Counted from the stretch's first letter, positions 17,949 to 26,932 are shown. The stretch is 64,000 nt of DNA from UPXZ01 sp964498765 (GCA_964498765.1 CAZCIU010000002.1:31199-95198); one strand, 5' to 3'. Numbers and translations are program-made. The notes: generated by a model not told the origin, from the letters alone.

Positions 17949-17977
17949 TTTACGAATTATTCTTTTTCGATTTCGAA

Positions 17978-18946
17978 TTAAAGCTCTTTTTCAATCTTAT
18001 AATTATTGCGTTCTGGTGAACTTCGGGCAACAATTTCTGCCACAAATCCTGCCAAAAACAGCAAGGTTCCCATAATCATCAACACCAGCGAAATGTAAAA
18101 ATACGGACTGTCAACAACCAACGGCGCAGGCACATGGTTTTTGAGAGCAATCAGTTTATGAGCACCCACGATGACAACGGCGATAAAGCCCAGAATAAAC
18201 ATCAAACTGCCTATCAACCCGAAAAAGTGCATCGGTTTTTTAGCAAATTTGGTTAAAAACCAAAGCGTCAGCAAATCCAGATAACCATTTACAAAACGAC
18301 TTAAACCGAATTTTGATTCGCCAAATTCACGTTTGCGGTGCGTAACTACTTTTTCACCAATTCGTGTGAATCCGGCTGTTTTAGCCAAATATGGTATGTA
18401 GCGATGCATATCGCCATAAACTTCGATGTTTTTCACCACTTCGTTGCGGTAAGCCTTAAGGCCGCAGTTCATGTCGTGAAGTTTCAGTCCGGTTACTTGA
18501 CGCGCTGTTGCGTTGTAAAGTTTGGACGGCAGATTTTTGGTCAATTTGGCATCGTAGCGTTTTTTCTTCCAGCCGGAAACCAAATCGTAATTTCCCGAAT
18601 AAATCATGTGATAAAGTTCCGGAATTTCGTCTGGACTATCCTGCAAATCAGCATCCATTGTGATTACCACATCGCCTTTTGCCATCTGAAATCCACAATG
18701 CAAAGCAGGAGATTTTCCGTAATTATGACGGAATTTGATGCCGTGAATTTGCTCCGGCGACTTTTTTTCAAGTTGCTCGATTACTGTCCAAGAACCGTCT
18801 GTACTTCCATCGTCAATAAAAATAACTTCGTAGCTGAATTTATTTTCTTGCATCACGCGCTCAATCCATTCGTAGAGCTTCGGTAGAGACTCTTCTTCGT
18901 TGTACAACGGCACTACAACTGATATATCCATTTTATTTTGTGTCAA
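17978..18946 (-). CDS. Family 2 glycosyltransferase, polyprenyl-phosphate sugar type
   Basis: This 322-residue protein has a GT-A domain (about 1-235) and two C-terminal transmembrane helices (about 238-262 and 277-305). Nucleotide-sugar and metal binding is shown by VVPLYNEEESL, FIDDGSTDGS and the DADLQDSP motif. This layout is that of DPM1/GtrB/ArnC enzymes, which move a sugar from a nucleotide onto a polyprenyl phosphate at the inner membrane. The DUF4199 membrane protein just upstream (12 bases away) is a common neighbour in Bacteroidota. The sugar cannot be told from sequence. Confidence 0.9.
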   Translation of the reverse strand: MTQNKMDISVVVPLYNEEESLPKLYEWIERVMQENKFSYEVIFIDDGSTDGSWTVIEQLEKKSPEQIHGIKFRHNYGKSPALHCGFQMAKGDVVITMDADLQDSPDEIPELYHMIYSGNYDLVSGWKKKRYDAKLTKNLPSKLYNATARQVTGLKLHDMNCGLKAYRNEVVKNIEVYGDMHRYIPYLAKTAGFTRIGEKVVTHRKREFGESKFGLSRFVNGYLDLLTLWFLTKFAKKPMHFFGLIGSLMFILGFIAVVIVGAHKLIALKNHVPAPLVVDSPYFYISLVLMIMGTLLFLAGFVAEIVARSSPERNNYKIEKEL

Positions 18947-18958
18947 AATTTACTGTTT

Positions 18959-19519
18959 TTAAAAATTTTGTTTTGGTAAATCGTCTTGATTTTTATCAAA
19001 AATACTTTTCTCTTTTTTTACAATTCCGGCCAATATCAATCCGATGAAAAATGCAATAAATACATTTGCCCAAATCATTAAAAGGGTGTAATTCAGAGGA
19101 TCGGACAATATTTCCATTGATTCGTAAGCACGATCCATGTCCATAGGAAATCTGCCTTGCATCATTTCGGCCATTCTTTCGTAGTTTTCCATGCTTTTGT
19201 TGAACTCTTCTTTCAAGATTTCGGTATTGATAAAGCGAAAATAAACGAACTTAACGACTGCAGAAATAAGCGAAGCAAAAAAGAAAAGTAAAATTGTGTA
19301 CAGCAATCCGTGTGTGTAGGAAATGGCTCCATTGCAATCCGTGTCACGGTATTTTACCAAATAACGATACGTCATCCAAAGAATAAGAAATGGAATGAAT
19401 AAGGTCAAAATCCCCAAAAGACCAATCTCGGATACGTTTAAAAGAAAATTTGCAGAAAAGATAATTCCGAGAATTAAGCCGTTCTGCATTGTTGAATTCC
19501 AAATATTATTTGTCGTCAT
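18959..19519 (-). CDS. DUF4199 family membrane protein
   Basis: This 186-residue membrane protein has four predicted transmembrane helices: two near the N-terminus, one around 73-95 and one near the C-terminus (about 145-170). A methionine-rich helical loop (MENYERMAEMMQGRFPMDMD) lies before the last. It matches the DUF4199 family of unknown function, often encoded next to a GT2 glycosyltransferase as here. The ATG at 19519 is chosen because a GAAAAGAG purine run lies right before it; a TTG four codons upstream is the alternative. Confidence 0.82.
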   Translation of the reverse strand: MTTNNIWNSTMQNGLILGIIFSANFLLNVSEIGLLGILTLFIPFLILWMTYRYLVKYRDTDCNGAISYTHGLLYTILLFFFASLISAVVKFVYFRFINTEILKEEFNKSMENYERMAEMMQGRFPMDMDRAYESMEILSDPLNYTLLMIWANVFIAFFIGLILAGIVKKEKSIFDKNQDDLPKQNF

Positions 19520-19540
19520 AGCTCTTTTCAAATTAAACTA

Positions 19541-19548
19541 CAAAATTA
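19541..19548 (-). promoter_or_regulatory. -7 box upstream of the DUF4199 gene
   Basis: TAATTTTG on the minus strand, 22 bases before the chosen start, matches the Bacteroidota -7 consensus. It would drive the leftward series that begins with the DUF4199 gene. No clear -33 element is visible. Confidence 0.5.
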
Positions 19549-19620
19549 CAAAAAATATAGCGAAATGTATCATATTTTGAAAAAAGTCCGGTGGAGTAAA
19601 TCAATCAACATACTACTTAA

Positions 19621-20262
19621 TTACTTTGCCGATTTCAAAAAATACCTGCACCATTCTTTCAAACCGCATTCTTCACATTTGGGTTTCCTTGCCTGGCAAA
19701 CATATCTTCCATGGAGAATTAGCCAATGATGAGCCCTTGGAATAAGTTCTTTTGGAATGTGTTTTACCAATTCTTTCTCAGTTTGAAGCGGATTTTTTGA
19801 ATTAGTCGTCAAGCCAATTCGCTCCGAAACCCGAAATACGTGCGTATCTACCGCCATTGTCGGTTGATTATATACAACAGAAGCAATTACATTAGCGGTT
19901 TTTCGCCCAACTCCCGGTAGTTTCTGCAGGTCATCGACATTATCCGGCACAATGCCATTAAAATCTGAAATCAGCTTCTGAGCCATTCCTACCAAGTGTT
20001 TAGATTTATTATTGGGATAGGAGATGGAACGAATGTATTCAAAAATTACTTCCGGCGTTGAAGCTGCCATAGCTTCGGCGGTAGGGTAGTCGTGCAGTAA
20101 AACGGGTGTAACCATATTCACTCGTTTGTCGGTGCATTGAGCAGAAAGAATCACTGCTACCAATAACCCGAATGGATCATCATAAACTAATTCCGTTTCT
20201 GCAACCGGCACATTGGCTTCAAACCACGCGATTACGTTTTTATAGCGTTCTTTTTTTGTCAT
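19621..20262 (-). CDS. nth: Endonuclease III
   Basis: This 213-residue base-excision-repair enzyme removes oxidised pyrimidines and cuts the DNA backbone by beta-elimination. The helix-hairpin-helix LPGVGRKTA carries catalytic Lys121, and Asp139 (VDTHV) is the second catalytic residue. A C-terminal [4Fe-4S] site is formed by Cys189, Cys196, Cys199 and Cys205 with the classical 6-2-5 spacing. An open frame extends 38 codons upstream, but that part is basic and unlike the family, and the MTKKERY start at 20262 gives the normal length. Confidence 0.96.
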   Translation of the reverse strand: MTKKERYKNVIAWFEANVPVAETELVYDDPFGLLVAVILSAQCTDKRVNMVTPVLLHDYPTAEAMAASTPEVIFEYIRSISYPNNKSKHLVGMAQKLISDFNGIVPDNVDDLQKLPGVGRKTANVIASVVYNQPTMAVDTHVFRVSERIGLTTNSKNPLQTEKELVKHIPKELIPRAHHWLILHGRYVCQARKPKCEECGLKEWCRYFLKSAK

Positions 20263-20341
20263 TTTTACAGGCTTTTGGCGAAAAGTAAAGTCAGTGAAAT
20301 TTATTAGACTTTGACGAACCGCCTGATTTTTAAATTTCCTA

Positions 20342-20390
20342 CAAAAATAGCAAAAACGATTTTTATTGCCATTCATTTTTACTATTTTTG
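20342..20390. promoter_or_regulatory. Divergent promoter region between nth and ftsK
   Basis: Two TATTTTTG boxes face away from each other: minus strand at 20342-20349 for nth and plus strand at 20383-20390 for ftsK. Both match the TAnnTTTG -7 consensus. The -33 elements are not clear. Confidence 0.5.
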
Positions 20391-20458
20391 CAGATTAGTT
20401 TGGATACTTTGCATTTTTTGCAAGTTTTTTATTCTAAAACATAAACCTGATTATTTAA

Positions 20459-22915
20459 ATGGCTAAAAAACCTACTCGAAATACAAGCACGCAGCGAAGA
20501 CCGACACAAGTGCGAACAAGTCGTTCGTCAAGTGCGGGAAGTACGCTTCGCAAGATTATTTCATTTTTCAAAGATGAAAGAACACATTTTATTGTCGGAA
20601 TTTTTCTGTCAATCGTTGTGATTTATTCATTTTTGTCTTTTTTGTCCTACTTCTTCACAGGAGCGGCAGATAAGAGCGTTTTTGATAATATAAGTTTCAA
20701 AGAATCGCTGGAAATCCGTGGCACAGTAAAAAACTGGGCATCAGTAATGGGCGCATTTATTTCCGAAACATTTATTGATAATTGGTTTGGAATTTCATCC
20801 TTTGCCATTCTGTTTTTCATTACTATTGTGGCGTTGCGACTGATGAAAGTTCGTTTTATTGCCCTTTGGAAAGCATTTTTTCACTCCTTTTTCTGGTTAA
20901 TCTGGGTGTCGGTTTTCTTGGGTTATGTGACAGATTTTTTCCCGGCACTTCAGCCAAAATTTTTCTCACTTGGCGGTAAACACGGAGATTATATTGCCAC
21001 AGAATTACTGAATTCTTACATCGGCAAACCTGGAACACTTTTGCTAATTCTCGCTTCTATAATTGTTTATTTTGTGTTTACCTGGAAAGGCACTATTTCA
21101 TTCCTGAAAAATCTGTTCAATAAAAAAGGACTTCGAAAATTCGCTACTGAACGCGAAGAAGAGCCGATTGTGGCAGTTGGAACTGAGATTGTTCCGGAAG
21201 AATGGGTTGTACGAGGTATTAGTGAAGAGCCTGTTAGAGCACACACAAGCACCGCACAAGCACCACCGAAAAAAGAGAAAATTGAAGATTTGGAGGATGA
21301 GGTAAGTTTTGAAGTGAATGTGCCGAATAAACCTGAAGATATGGCAGCAGAGTACGAAGCGGATGAAAATGACGATCCAAATTACAACATTGCCAAATTA
21401 GGAAAATACGATCCAACGCTGGATTTATCGAGATACGTGCCGCCAACGCTCGAACTGCTGAAACAGTACGGAAATGAGAATAATCTCCAGGTGGATATGG
21501 CGGAGCAAAACGCCAATAAAAATAGAATTACTACCACACTTCGCAATTTTGGAATCGAGATTGAATCCATCAAAGCAACTGTAGGACCGACGATTACGCT
21601 CTATGAAATTGTACCGAAATCCGGTATTCGTATTTCAAAAATTAGAAATCTGGAATCGGATATTATGTTGAGTTTGGCAGCTACAGGTATTCGTATTATT
21701 GCACCAATTCCGGGAAAAGGAACCATTGGAATTGAGGTTCCGAATAACGAGCCGCAAATCGTTTCCATGCATTCGGTTTTGGGTTCCAAGAAATTTATGG
21801 AATCAAAACTGGAACTTCCGATTGCTTTTGGAAAGACAATTACGAACGACGTATTTATGATTGACCTAGCCAAGATGCCTCACTTGCTTGTGGCAGGAGC
21901 TACGGGACAAGGTAAATCGGTGGGATTGAATGCAATTATTACTTCTTTGCTTTACAAAAAGCATCCGGCGCAGTTGAAATTTGTGCTGATTGACCCTAAA
22001 AAAGTAGAATTTAATATCTATGGAGCCATTGAGAAGCATTTTCTGGCAAAATTGCCTGATGGCGAAGATGCAATCATCACTGATACGAGTAAAGTAGTTC
22101 AAACATTGAATTCGCTTTGTGTGGAAATGGATCAACGATACGATTTGCTTAAAAAAGCGCACGTTCGTAATATTAAGGAATACAACGAAAAATTTGTAAA
22201 TCGGGAATTAAATCCAGAAAAAGGACACCGTTTTTTGCCGTACATCGTGGTAATTGTGGATGAGTTTGGTGACTTGATTATGACTGCAGGAAAAGAAGTG
22301 GAAATGCCGATTGCACGTATTGCTCAGCTTGCTCGTGCGGTGGGAATGCACATGGTTATCGCCACGCAACGTCCTTCGGTTAACATAATCACCGGAGTTA
22401 TCAAAGCCAACTTCCCGGCTCGATTGGCGTTCCGCGTTTCATCGATGATTGACTCGCGAACTATTTTGGATGCGCCGGGCGCCAATCAATTGGTCGGACG
22501 AGGCGATATGCTTTTCTCGCAAGGCAGCGATTTGAATCGGGTGCAATGTGCCTTTGTAGATACACCGGAAGTGGAAGAAATTGCTAAATTTATCGGTCAG
22601 CAGCGTGGATATCCTACTGCATTTTACTTGCCGGAATATGTTTCTACGGAAGGCGAGGGTATTGATCCAACTGCGGTAGATATGAGCAAGCGCGATCCGC
22701 TATTTGATGAAGCTGCGCGAATGATTGTAGCTACACAACAAGGCTCTACATCGATGATACAGCGTAAATTCTCAATCGGATATAACCGTGCCGGAAGATT
22801 GGCAGATCAATTGGAAATTGCAGGAATTGTTGGGCCAAGCGAAGGAAGTAAAGCTCGTCAAGTGTTGGTGCAGACCGAATATGAATTAGAGCAAATTCTA
22901 AGTCATCTAAATTAA
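20459..22915 (+). CDS. ftsK: DNA translocase FtsK/SpoIIIE
   Basis: This 818-residue septal DNA pump helps chromosome dimer resolution and segregation at division. It has a basic N-terminus, four membrane helices (about 40-210), a variable acidic linker (about 230-330), then the RecA-like motor. The Walker A is GATGQGKSVGLN with Lys486 and Ser487, and Walker B is YIVVIVDEFGDL. The C-terminal winged-helix gamma domain (about 755-818, IQRKFSIGYNRAGRLADQLE) reads KOPS-like sites on DNA. The following lolA and trxB genes are the usual order in Bacteroidales. Confidence 0.97.
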   Translation: MAKKPTRNTSTQRRPTQVRTSRSSSAGSTLRKIISFFKDERTHFIVGIFLSIVVIYSFLSFLSYFFTGAADKSVFDNISFKESLEIRGTVKNWASVMGAFISETFIDNWFGISSFAILFFITIVALRLMKVRFIALWKAFFHSFFWLIWVSVFLGYVTDFFPALQPKFFSLGGKHGDYIATELLNSYIGKPGTLLLILASIIVYFVFTWKGTISFLKNLFNKKGLRKFATEREEEPIVAVGTEIVPEEWVVRGISEEPVRAHTSTAQAPPKKEKIEDLEDEVSFEVNVPNKPEDMAAEYEADENDDPNYNIAKLGKYDPTLDLSRYVPPTLELLKQYGNENNLQVDMAEQNANKNRITTTLRNFGIEIESIKATVGPTITLYEIVPKSGIRISKIRNLESDIMLSLAATGIRIIAPIPGKGTIGIEVPNNEPQIVSMHSVLGSKKFMESKLELPIAFGKTITNDVFMIDLAKMPHLLVAGATGQGKSVGLNAIITSLLYKKHPAQLKFVLIDPKKVEFNIYGAIEKHFLAKLPDGEDAIITDTSKVVQTLNSLCVEMDQRYDLLKKAHVRNIKEYNEKFVNRELNPEKGHRFLPYIVVIVDEFGDLIMTAGKEVEMPIARIAQLARAVGMHMVIATQRPSVNIITGVIKANFPARLAFRVSSMIDSRTILDAPGANQLVGRGDMLFSQGSDLNRVQCAFVDTPEVEEIAKFIGQQRGYPTAFYLPEYVSTEGEGIDPTAVDMSKRDPLFDEAARMIVATQQGSTSMIQRKFSIGYNRAGRLADQLEIAGIVGPSEGSKARQVLVQTEYELEQILSHLN

Positions 22916-22942
22916 TATGAAGCTATTAAGCTACTAAATAAC

Positions 22943-22975
22943 ATATCCCCATGCAGTTGCTGTGTGGGGATATTT
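22943..22975 (+). terminator. ftsK terminator
   Basis: A hairpin with ATATCCCCA / TGGGGATAT arms, extended inward by wobble pairs, lies 27 bases after the ftsK stop codon and is followed by a short T-rich stretch. Confidence 0.65.
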
Positions 22976-23091
22976 CTATAATAATGAATTGAAAGGATAA
23001 AACAAGTTGTATTTATTTCAGATTATCAGCACTTTAAGAATTTGGCATACAAGTTGTTTTTTAACAATTAAACTTTTAAAAATATGAGGAT

Positions 23092-23730
23092 ATGAAAAAG
23101 ATTATTTACGCACTAATGATAGCTTTGATAGCAATGCCGAGCGCTTTTGCACAAAACAACAAAGCAGCGAAAAAAGTAATAAACGACATGGTGAATGTGT
23201 TGGAGAAAAATGCGATTCAAACGAATTTTGGATTGATAGTTCAGGAAGCCAGCTCCAAAAATCAACATAAAATGAACGGAACATTTTTGATGCAAGGCAA
23301 TAAATTTGTTTTGAATACGAATGAAATGAAAGTTTATTTTGATGGAACTACGCAATGGGCTTATTCTACCGGAATTAACGAAGTTTCCATTTCTAATCCT
23401 ACAGAAAAAGAGCTTTCTGAAATCAATCCGGTTGCATTACTGCAGGCTTATCGCTCAAAATCGACCATTCGTTTTGCGAAAGCCAATAATGACAAATCGG
23501 TTCACATGATTGAACTGGTTCCAACAAACAAAAATTCGGATTTCAAAAACATTATTGTAAAAGTTGCCAAAGCAACTAATTATCCGCTTTACATCCAAAT
23601 GATTGATAAAAAAGGAAATTTGAGTGCTATTTCGCTGACACAATTCAAAAAAGGAATTAGTACGAACAACAAAACTTTTACGTTCGACTCGACTATCTAT
23701 AAAGATATAGAGATAAATGATTTAAGATAA
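23092..23730 (+). CDS. Outer membrane lipoprotein carrier LolA-like protein
   Basis: This 212-residue periplasmic protein has a signal peptide ending SAFA-Q (residue 20). The mature part has the LolA/LolB half-barrel pattern: repeated strands such as GTFLMQGNKFVLNTNEMKVY, FDGTTQWAYS and YPLYIQMIDKKGNLSAI. LolA family proteins carry lipoproteins from the inner to the outer membrane in a hydrophobic cavity. The position between ftsK and trxB is the usual one for this phylum. It is a divergent family member, so the carrier role is likely but not proven. Confidence 0.85.
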   Translation: MKKIIYALMIALIAMPSAFAQNNKAAKKVINDMVNVLEKNAIQTNFGLIVQEASSKNQHKMNGTFLMQGNKFVLNTNEMKVYFDGTTQWAYSTGINEVSISNPTEKELSEINPVALLQAYRSKSTIRFAKANNDKSVHMIELVPTNKNSDFKNIIVKVAKATNYPLYIQMIDKKGNLSAISLTQFKKGISTNNKTFTFDSTIYKDIEINDLR

Positions 23731-23744
23731 TCATAAAAAAATAT

Positions 23745-23752
23745 TAACTTTG
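23745..23752 (+). promoter_or_regulatory. -7 box upstream of trxB
   Basis: TAACTTTG fits the Bacteroidota -7 consensus. Transcription from it would start within the hairpin that begins one base later. Confidence 0.45.
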
Positions 23753-23791
23753 TGCATTGTTATCGTTCGTTCGGTAGCAATGCATTTTTTT
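23753..23791 (+). terminator. Terminator-like hairpin between lolA and trxB
   Basis: A 13-bp stem (23753-23765 with 23772-23784, including wobble pairs) with a TTCGTT loop is followed by seven T residues. It is either the terminator of the lolA transcript or, given the promoter box just upstream, an attenuator in the trxB leader. Confidence 0.7.
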
Positions 23792-23820
23792 GTATAAGTA
23801 ATTAATAAACAAGAATATAT

Positions 23821-24762
23821 ATGAACGAAAAAGTAAGATGCCTGATTATCGGATCGGGTCCTGCCGGCTATACGGCAGCTATTTATGCTTCGAGAGCCAA
23901 TTTGTCGCCAGTGATGTACGAAGGTTTGCAGCCGGGTGGACAGTTGACCACAACTACTGACGTGGAGAATTTTCCGGGTTATCCAGAAGGAATTACCGGA
24001 CCGGAATTGATGGAAGATTTGAAAAAACAAGCGGTTCGTTTTGGAACGGATGTGCGCTATGGAATTGCTACGGCTACCGATCTTTCTTCGGCTCCATATA
24101 AAATTACGATTGATAATGAGAAAGTAATTGAAGCTGAAACCGTGATTATTTCTACCGGAGCTACGGCTAAATATTTAGGCATTCCGGACGAAACAAAATA
24201 TGCAGGTTCAGGTGTTTCTGCTTGTGCTACTTGCGACGGATTTTTCTATCGCAAACAAAAAGTAGCTGTTGTAGGTGGCGGTGATACGGCTGCTGAAGAA
24301 GCAACTTATCTTTCAAATATCGCCGAGAAAGTTTATTTGATTATTCGTAAAGATCACATGCGTGCTTCTAAAATTATGCAGGAACGTGTGTTGAGCAATC
24401 CGAAAATTGAAGTGCTGTTTGAGCATGAAACGGTTGGTTTGACTGGTGATAAAGTAGTTCAAGGCGCTGATTTGGTGAAACGCCGCGGAAAAGAAGATGA
24501 GGAAAAAGTTCATATTGAGATTGATGGTTTCTTCCTGGCTATTGGACACACGCCTAATTCCGATATTTTCAAACCATATCTTGAAACTGATGAGGTTGGC
24601 TATATCAAAACCATTCCAGGAACGCCGAAAACTTCCATTCCGGGAGTATTTGCAGCAGGTGATGTGGCAGATCCACATTATCGCCAGGCAGTTACGGCTG
24701 CTGGTACAGGCTGTATGGCAGCTATGGATGCAGAAAGATATCTTTCAGAAAAAGGTTTGTAG
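23821..24762 (+). CDS. trxB: Thioredoxin reductase
   Basis: This 313-residue flavoprotein reduces thioredoxin with NADPH. FAD binding is shown by IIGSGPAGYTAAIYA (residues 9-23) and the C-terminal GVFAAGDVADPHYRQ. The redox-active pair is Cys135 and Cys138 in SACATCDGFF, inside the NADPH domain, which also has GGGDTAAEEA. The length and layout are those of the bacterial low-molecular-weight enzyme. It probably feeds electrons, through thioredoxin, to the two GPx-like peroxidases at 3-4 kb. Confidence 0.97.
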   Translation: MNEKVRCLIIGSGPAGYTAAIYASRANLSPVMYEGLQPGGQLTTTTDVENFPGYPEGITGPELMEDLKKQAVRFGTDVRYGIATATDLSSAPYKITIDNEKVIEAETVIISTGATAKYLGIPDETKYAGSGVSACATCDGFFYRKQKVAVVGGGDTAAEEATYLSNIAEKVYLIIRKDHMRASKIMQERVLSNPKIEVLFEHETVGLTGDKVVQGADLVKRRGKEDEEKVHIEIDGFFLAIGHTPNSDIFKPYLETDEVGYIKTIPGTPKTSIPGVFAAGDVADPHYRQAVTAAGTGCMAAMDAERYLSEKGL

Positions 24763-24781
24763 GATCGAACTTATAAAAACG

Positions 24782-24811
24782 AAAAAAAGCAGCGATTACG
24801 CTGCTTTTTTT
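24782..24811. terminator. Bidirectional terminator between trxB and the convergent small gene
   Basis: The GCAGCG / CGCTGC stem is flanked by A7 and T8 runs, so it works in both directions for two convergent genes whose stops are about 50 bases apart. Confidence 0.88.
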
Positions 24812-24813
24812 TG

Positions 24814-25083
24814 TTAGTCTTCTGTTTTTTCTTCCTCTGCAATTCCCAGCATTCTTTGAGCTACTTTCAAAATTTGAGTATCATCTAACTGCACCAATCC
24901 TCCGTCAGGTCCCGGCTCGATATGTAAGCCAACGCTTTTTCCTTCGTCATAATCCGAACCACCGAAATAATTTTTTACTGTTTCTTTTTCCAGACCAAGT
25001 TCAGCTGCGATCTTGGCCATACTCCCGCTTGGCAGTGCATCTTTGATTTTACGTAACTCGTTGAATGTTATTGTCTTAGTCAT
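24814..25083 (-). CDS. Small predicted DNA-binding protein of Bacteroidota
   Basis: This 89-residue protein resembles a family seen across Bacteroidales and often labelled DNA-binding. The N-terminal half has a helix-turn-helix pattern (GSMAKIAAELGLEKETVKNYF, about 20-40). It is followed by the conserved block GLHIEPGPDGGLVQLDD and a C-terminal helix (ILKVAQRMLGI). The target and role are unknown. A 35-bp imperfect palindrome lies about 58 bases upstream of its start and could be a binding site for this or another regulator. Confidence 0.8.
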   Translation of the reverse strand: MTKTITFNELRKIKDALPSGSMAKIAAELGLEKETVKNYFGGSDYDEGKSVGLHIEPGPDGGLVQLDDTQILKVAQRMLGIAEEEKTED

Positions 25084-25140
25084 AGCACATAATGTTTTAT
25101 GGTTAATAATTTTGTTCCTAGTTTTAACGTGATAAACTTA

Positions 25141-25175
25141 GTACATAATTTTTTAATTTCCAAAAAATAATGTAC
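25141..25175. repeat. 35-bp imperfect palindrome, possible operator
   Basis: The arms GTACATAATTTTTTAA and CCAAAAAATAATGTAC are inverted copies matching at 13 of 16 positions around a 3-base centre. The repeat lies upstream of the small DNA-binding protein gene and downstream of the dipeptidase gene, both leftward. It is too AT-rich and lacks the GC core of a normal terminator. Confidence 0.5.
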
Positions 25176-25243
25176 AAAAAAGTTTAATTTTTTACAATCT
25201 GATTACAATACGTTCTCATTTATATGATATTCAGGTAATTTGA

Positions 25244-26605
25244 TTACTCTGAGCAGTATTGATTGTAAAATTCTACGATGGTTTCAATTCCTTTGCGATA
25301 TAATTCGATGTGGAAATGCTCATTTGGCGAGTGAATCGCATTGGATTCGAGCCCAAATCCCATTAAAATTGGTCTTACGTTCAGCACATTTTCGAAAGTA
25401 GGAATTACGCCGATACTTCCACCTCTGCGAACCGGAAGCGGACGCTTGCCAAATGCTTTTTCGTACGCTTTTTCGGCTGCTTTGTATTCTTTGGAATCAA
25501 TCGGACATACGTAACTTTCTGCGCCGTGCAGGTATGTTACTTTAATATCAATGTGTTTTGGAGCTATTTTTTTTAGGTGCTTTTCTACCAGTTTTGAAAT
25601 TTTATCTGATTTCTGATTTGGAACAAGGCGAGCCGAAAGTTTTGCGTAAGCTTTGGACGGAAGCACGGTTTTGCTGCCTTCGCCGGTATATCCGCCCCAA
25701 ATTCCACAAAGATCAAGCGTTGGGCGAATTCCGGTGCGCTCGATAGTAGAGTAGCCTTTTTCTCCGAAAATATGCTCAATTCCCAAATCTTCTTTGTATA
25801 CTTCCACATCAAATGGAATTTCAGCAATTAAATCACGCTCTTTTTTGGACACTTTTTCTACATCGTCGTAGAAATTCGGGATAGTAATATTTCCATCTTT
25901 GTCAATTAATTGAGCCAAAATCTTAGACAATTCTGAAATCGGATTTGCTACTGCACCACCAAAAATTCCCGAATGTAAATCGCGATTAGCACCAGTAATT
26001 TCAATTTCCCAATAAGCCAAACCTCGCAGTCCGGTTGTGATGCTTGGTTTGTCGGCTGCCAGCATACTTGTGTCAGAAACCAGAATGGTGTCACAGGCCA
26101 GCATTTTTTTATTTTTCTTACAGAAATCTTCCAAACTTGGTGAGCCGATTTCTTCTTCTCCTTCCAAAATGAATTTTACGTTGCATTTTAGTTGGTTTGT
26201 TTTTACCAGATATTCAAATGCTTTCGCATGTAGGAAAGATTGTCCTTTGTCATCATCCGCACCGCGCGCATATACTTTTCCGTCGCGGATAGCAGGCTCG
26301 AATGGCGGAGTTTCCCATAAATCCAGCGGTTCGGCAGGCATCACGTCGTAGTGACCGTAAACCATTATTGTAGGCAGTTTTGGATCCAAAGTTTTTGTGG
26401 CGAAAACCACCGGATTTCCTTTGGTTTCCAGGATTTCAGCCTTATCAACTCCTGCTTCTAAAAGAAGTTTTGTCCACAATTCAGCACATTTTCTGATTTC
26501 ATTTTTTTTGTCGGTATGCGCACTTACGCTTGGAATGCGAATTAAGCTGAAAAGCTCTTCGAAAAAACGATTTTCGTTTTCTTTGATGTAATTTTTGATT
26601 TCCAT
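25244..26605 (-). CDS. Peptidase M20 family dipeptidase
   Basis: This 453-residue di-zinc peptidase of the M20 group probably cleaves dipeptides in the cytoplasm, as no signal peptide is present. Metal ligands are in YGHYDVMP (His and Asp), GADDDKGQ (bridging Asp), EGEEEIGS (catalytic and metal Glu), SDTSM and the C-terminal NAIHSPNEHF (His). The dimerisation lid lies in the middle (about 195-310) with DLHSGIFGGAV. The length fits the PepV/CNDP-like branch. A TAAATTTG box (minus strand, 26659-26666) lies about 55 bases upstream. Confidence 0.93.
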   Translation of the reverse strand: MEIKNYIKENENRFFEELFSLIRIPSVSAHTDKKNEIRKCAELWTKLLLEAGVDKAEILETKGNPVVFATKTLDPKLPTIMVYGHYDVMPAEPLDLWETPPFEPAIRDGKVYARGADDDKGQSFLHAKAFEYLVKTNQLKCNVKFILEGEEEIGSPSLEDFCKKNKKMLACDTILVSDTSMLAADKPSITTGLRGLAYWEIEITGANRDLHSGIFGGAVANPISELSKILAQLIDKDGNITIPNFYDDVEKVSKKERDLIAEIPFDVEVYKEDLGIEHIFGEKGYSTIERTGIRPTLDLCGIWGGYTGEGSKTVLPSKAYAKLSARLVPNQKSDKISKLVEKHLKKIAPKHIDIKVTYLHGAESYVCPIDSKEYKAAEKAYEKAFGKRPLPVRRGGSIGVIPTFENVLNVRPILMGFGLESNAIHSPNEHFHIELYRKGIETIVEFYNQYCSE

Positions 26606-26658
26606 GTTTTTGATTAAGAATTATATTATTGTTATTTATTTTTGCACTGTTAAAAGTT

Positions 26659-26666
26659 CAAATTTA
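26659..26666 (-). promoter_or_regulatory. -7 box of the M20 dipeptidase gene
   Basis: TAAATTTG on the minus strand lies 54 bases before the dipeptidase start. No clear -33 element is visible. The rest of this 327-base divergent gap holds the export-operon promoter and no gene. Confidence 0.45.
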
Positions 26667-26790
26667 ACGAATTGTCAAATATTATTGTTTATACATTTCG
26701 ATTTCTTAAGTATTTTAAAGTTTGGATTCGAACTCAATGTGTAAAAATAGAATAATTATTTAAGTTTTCAGTCTTTTTTTGATAAGTAAA

Positions 26791-26822
26791 TTTGTCAGGT
26801 CATGCCAAATTAAGTATTTTTG
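26791..26822 (+). promoter_or_regulatory. Promoter of the polysaccharide export pair
   Basis: TTTG (26791-26794), a 20-base spacer and TATTTTTG (26815-26822) form a good Bacteroidota promoter, giving a leader of about 100 bases before the Wza-like gene. Confidence 0.72.
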
Positions 26823-26932
26823 CACACTAAATTTATACAGAATTCGTTTCTTTTTGCACAAATTGCTATTTCAAATAGAAATAAGTGCTTCGCTTTCAAA
26901 TTAACCTTAATAAAAAATAATTGAAGGACAAA

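Noticed and set aside
17949..17977. Fluoride riboswitch upstream of crcB
   Set aside because: Only 29 bases separate crcB from the glycosyltransferase gene, too short for the aptamer, and no conserved motif is seen.
18338..18886. Open frame of 182 codons antisense to the GT2 gene
   Set aside because: It is fully inside the glycosyltransferase gene on the opposite strand and has no recognisable domain.
20263..20376. N-terminal extension of nth from 20376
   Set aside because: The extra 38 residues are not part of the endonuclease III family and contain the region just downstream of the likely promoter; MTKKERY is the usual start.
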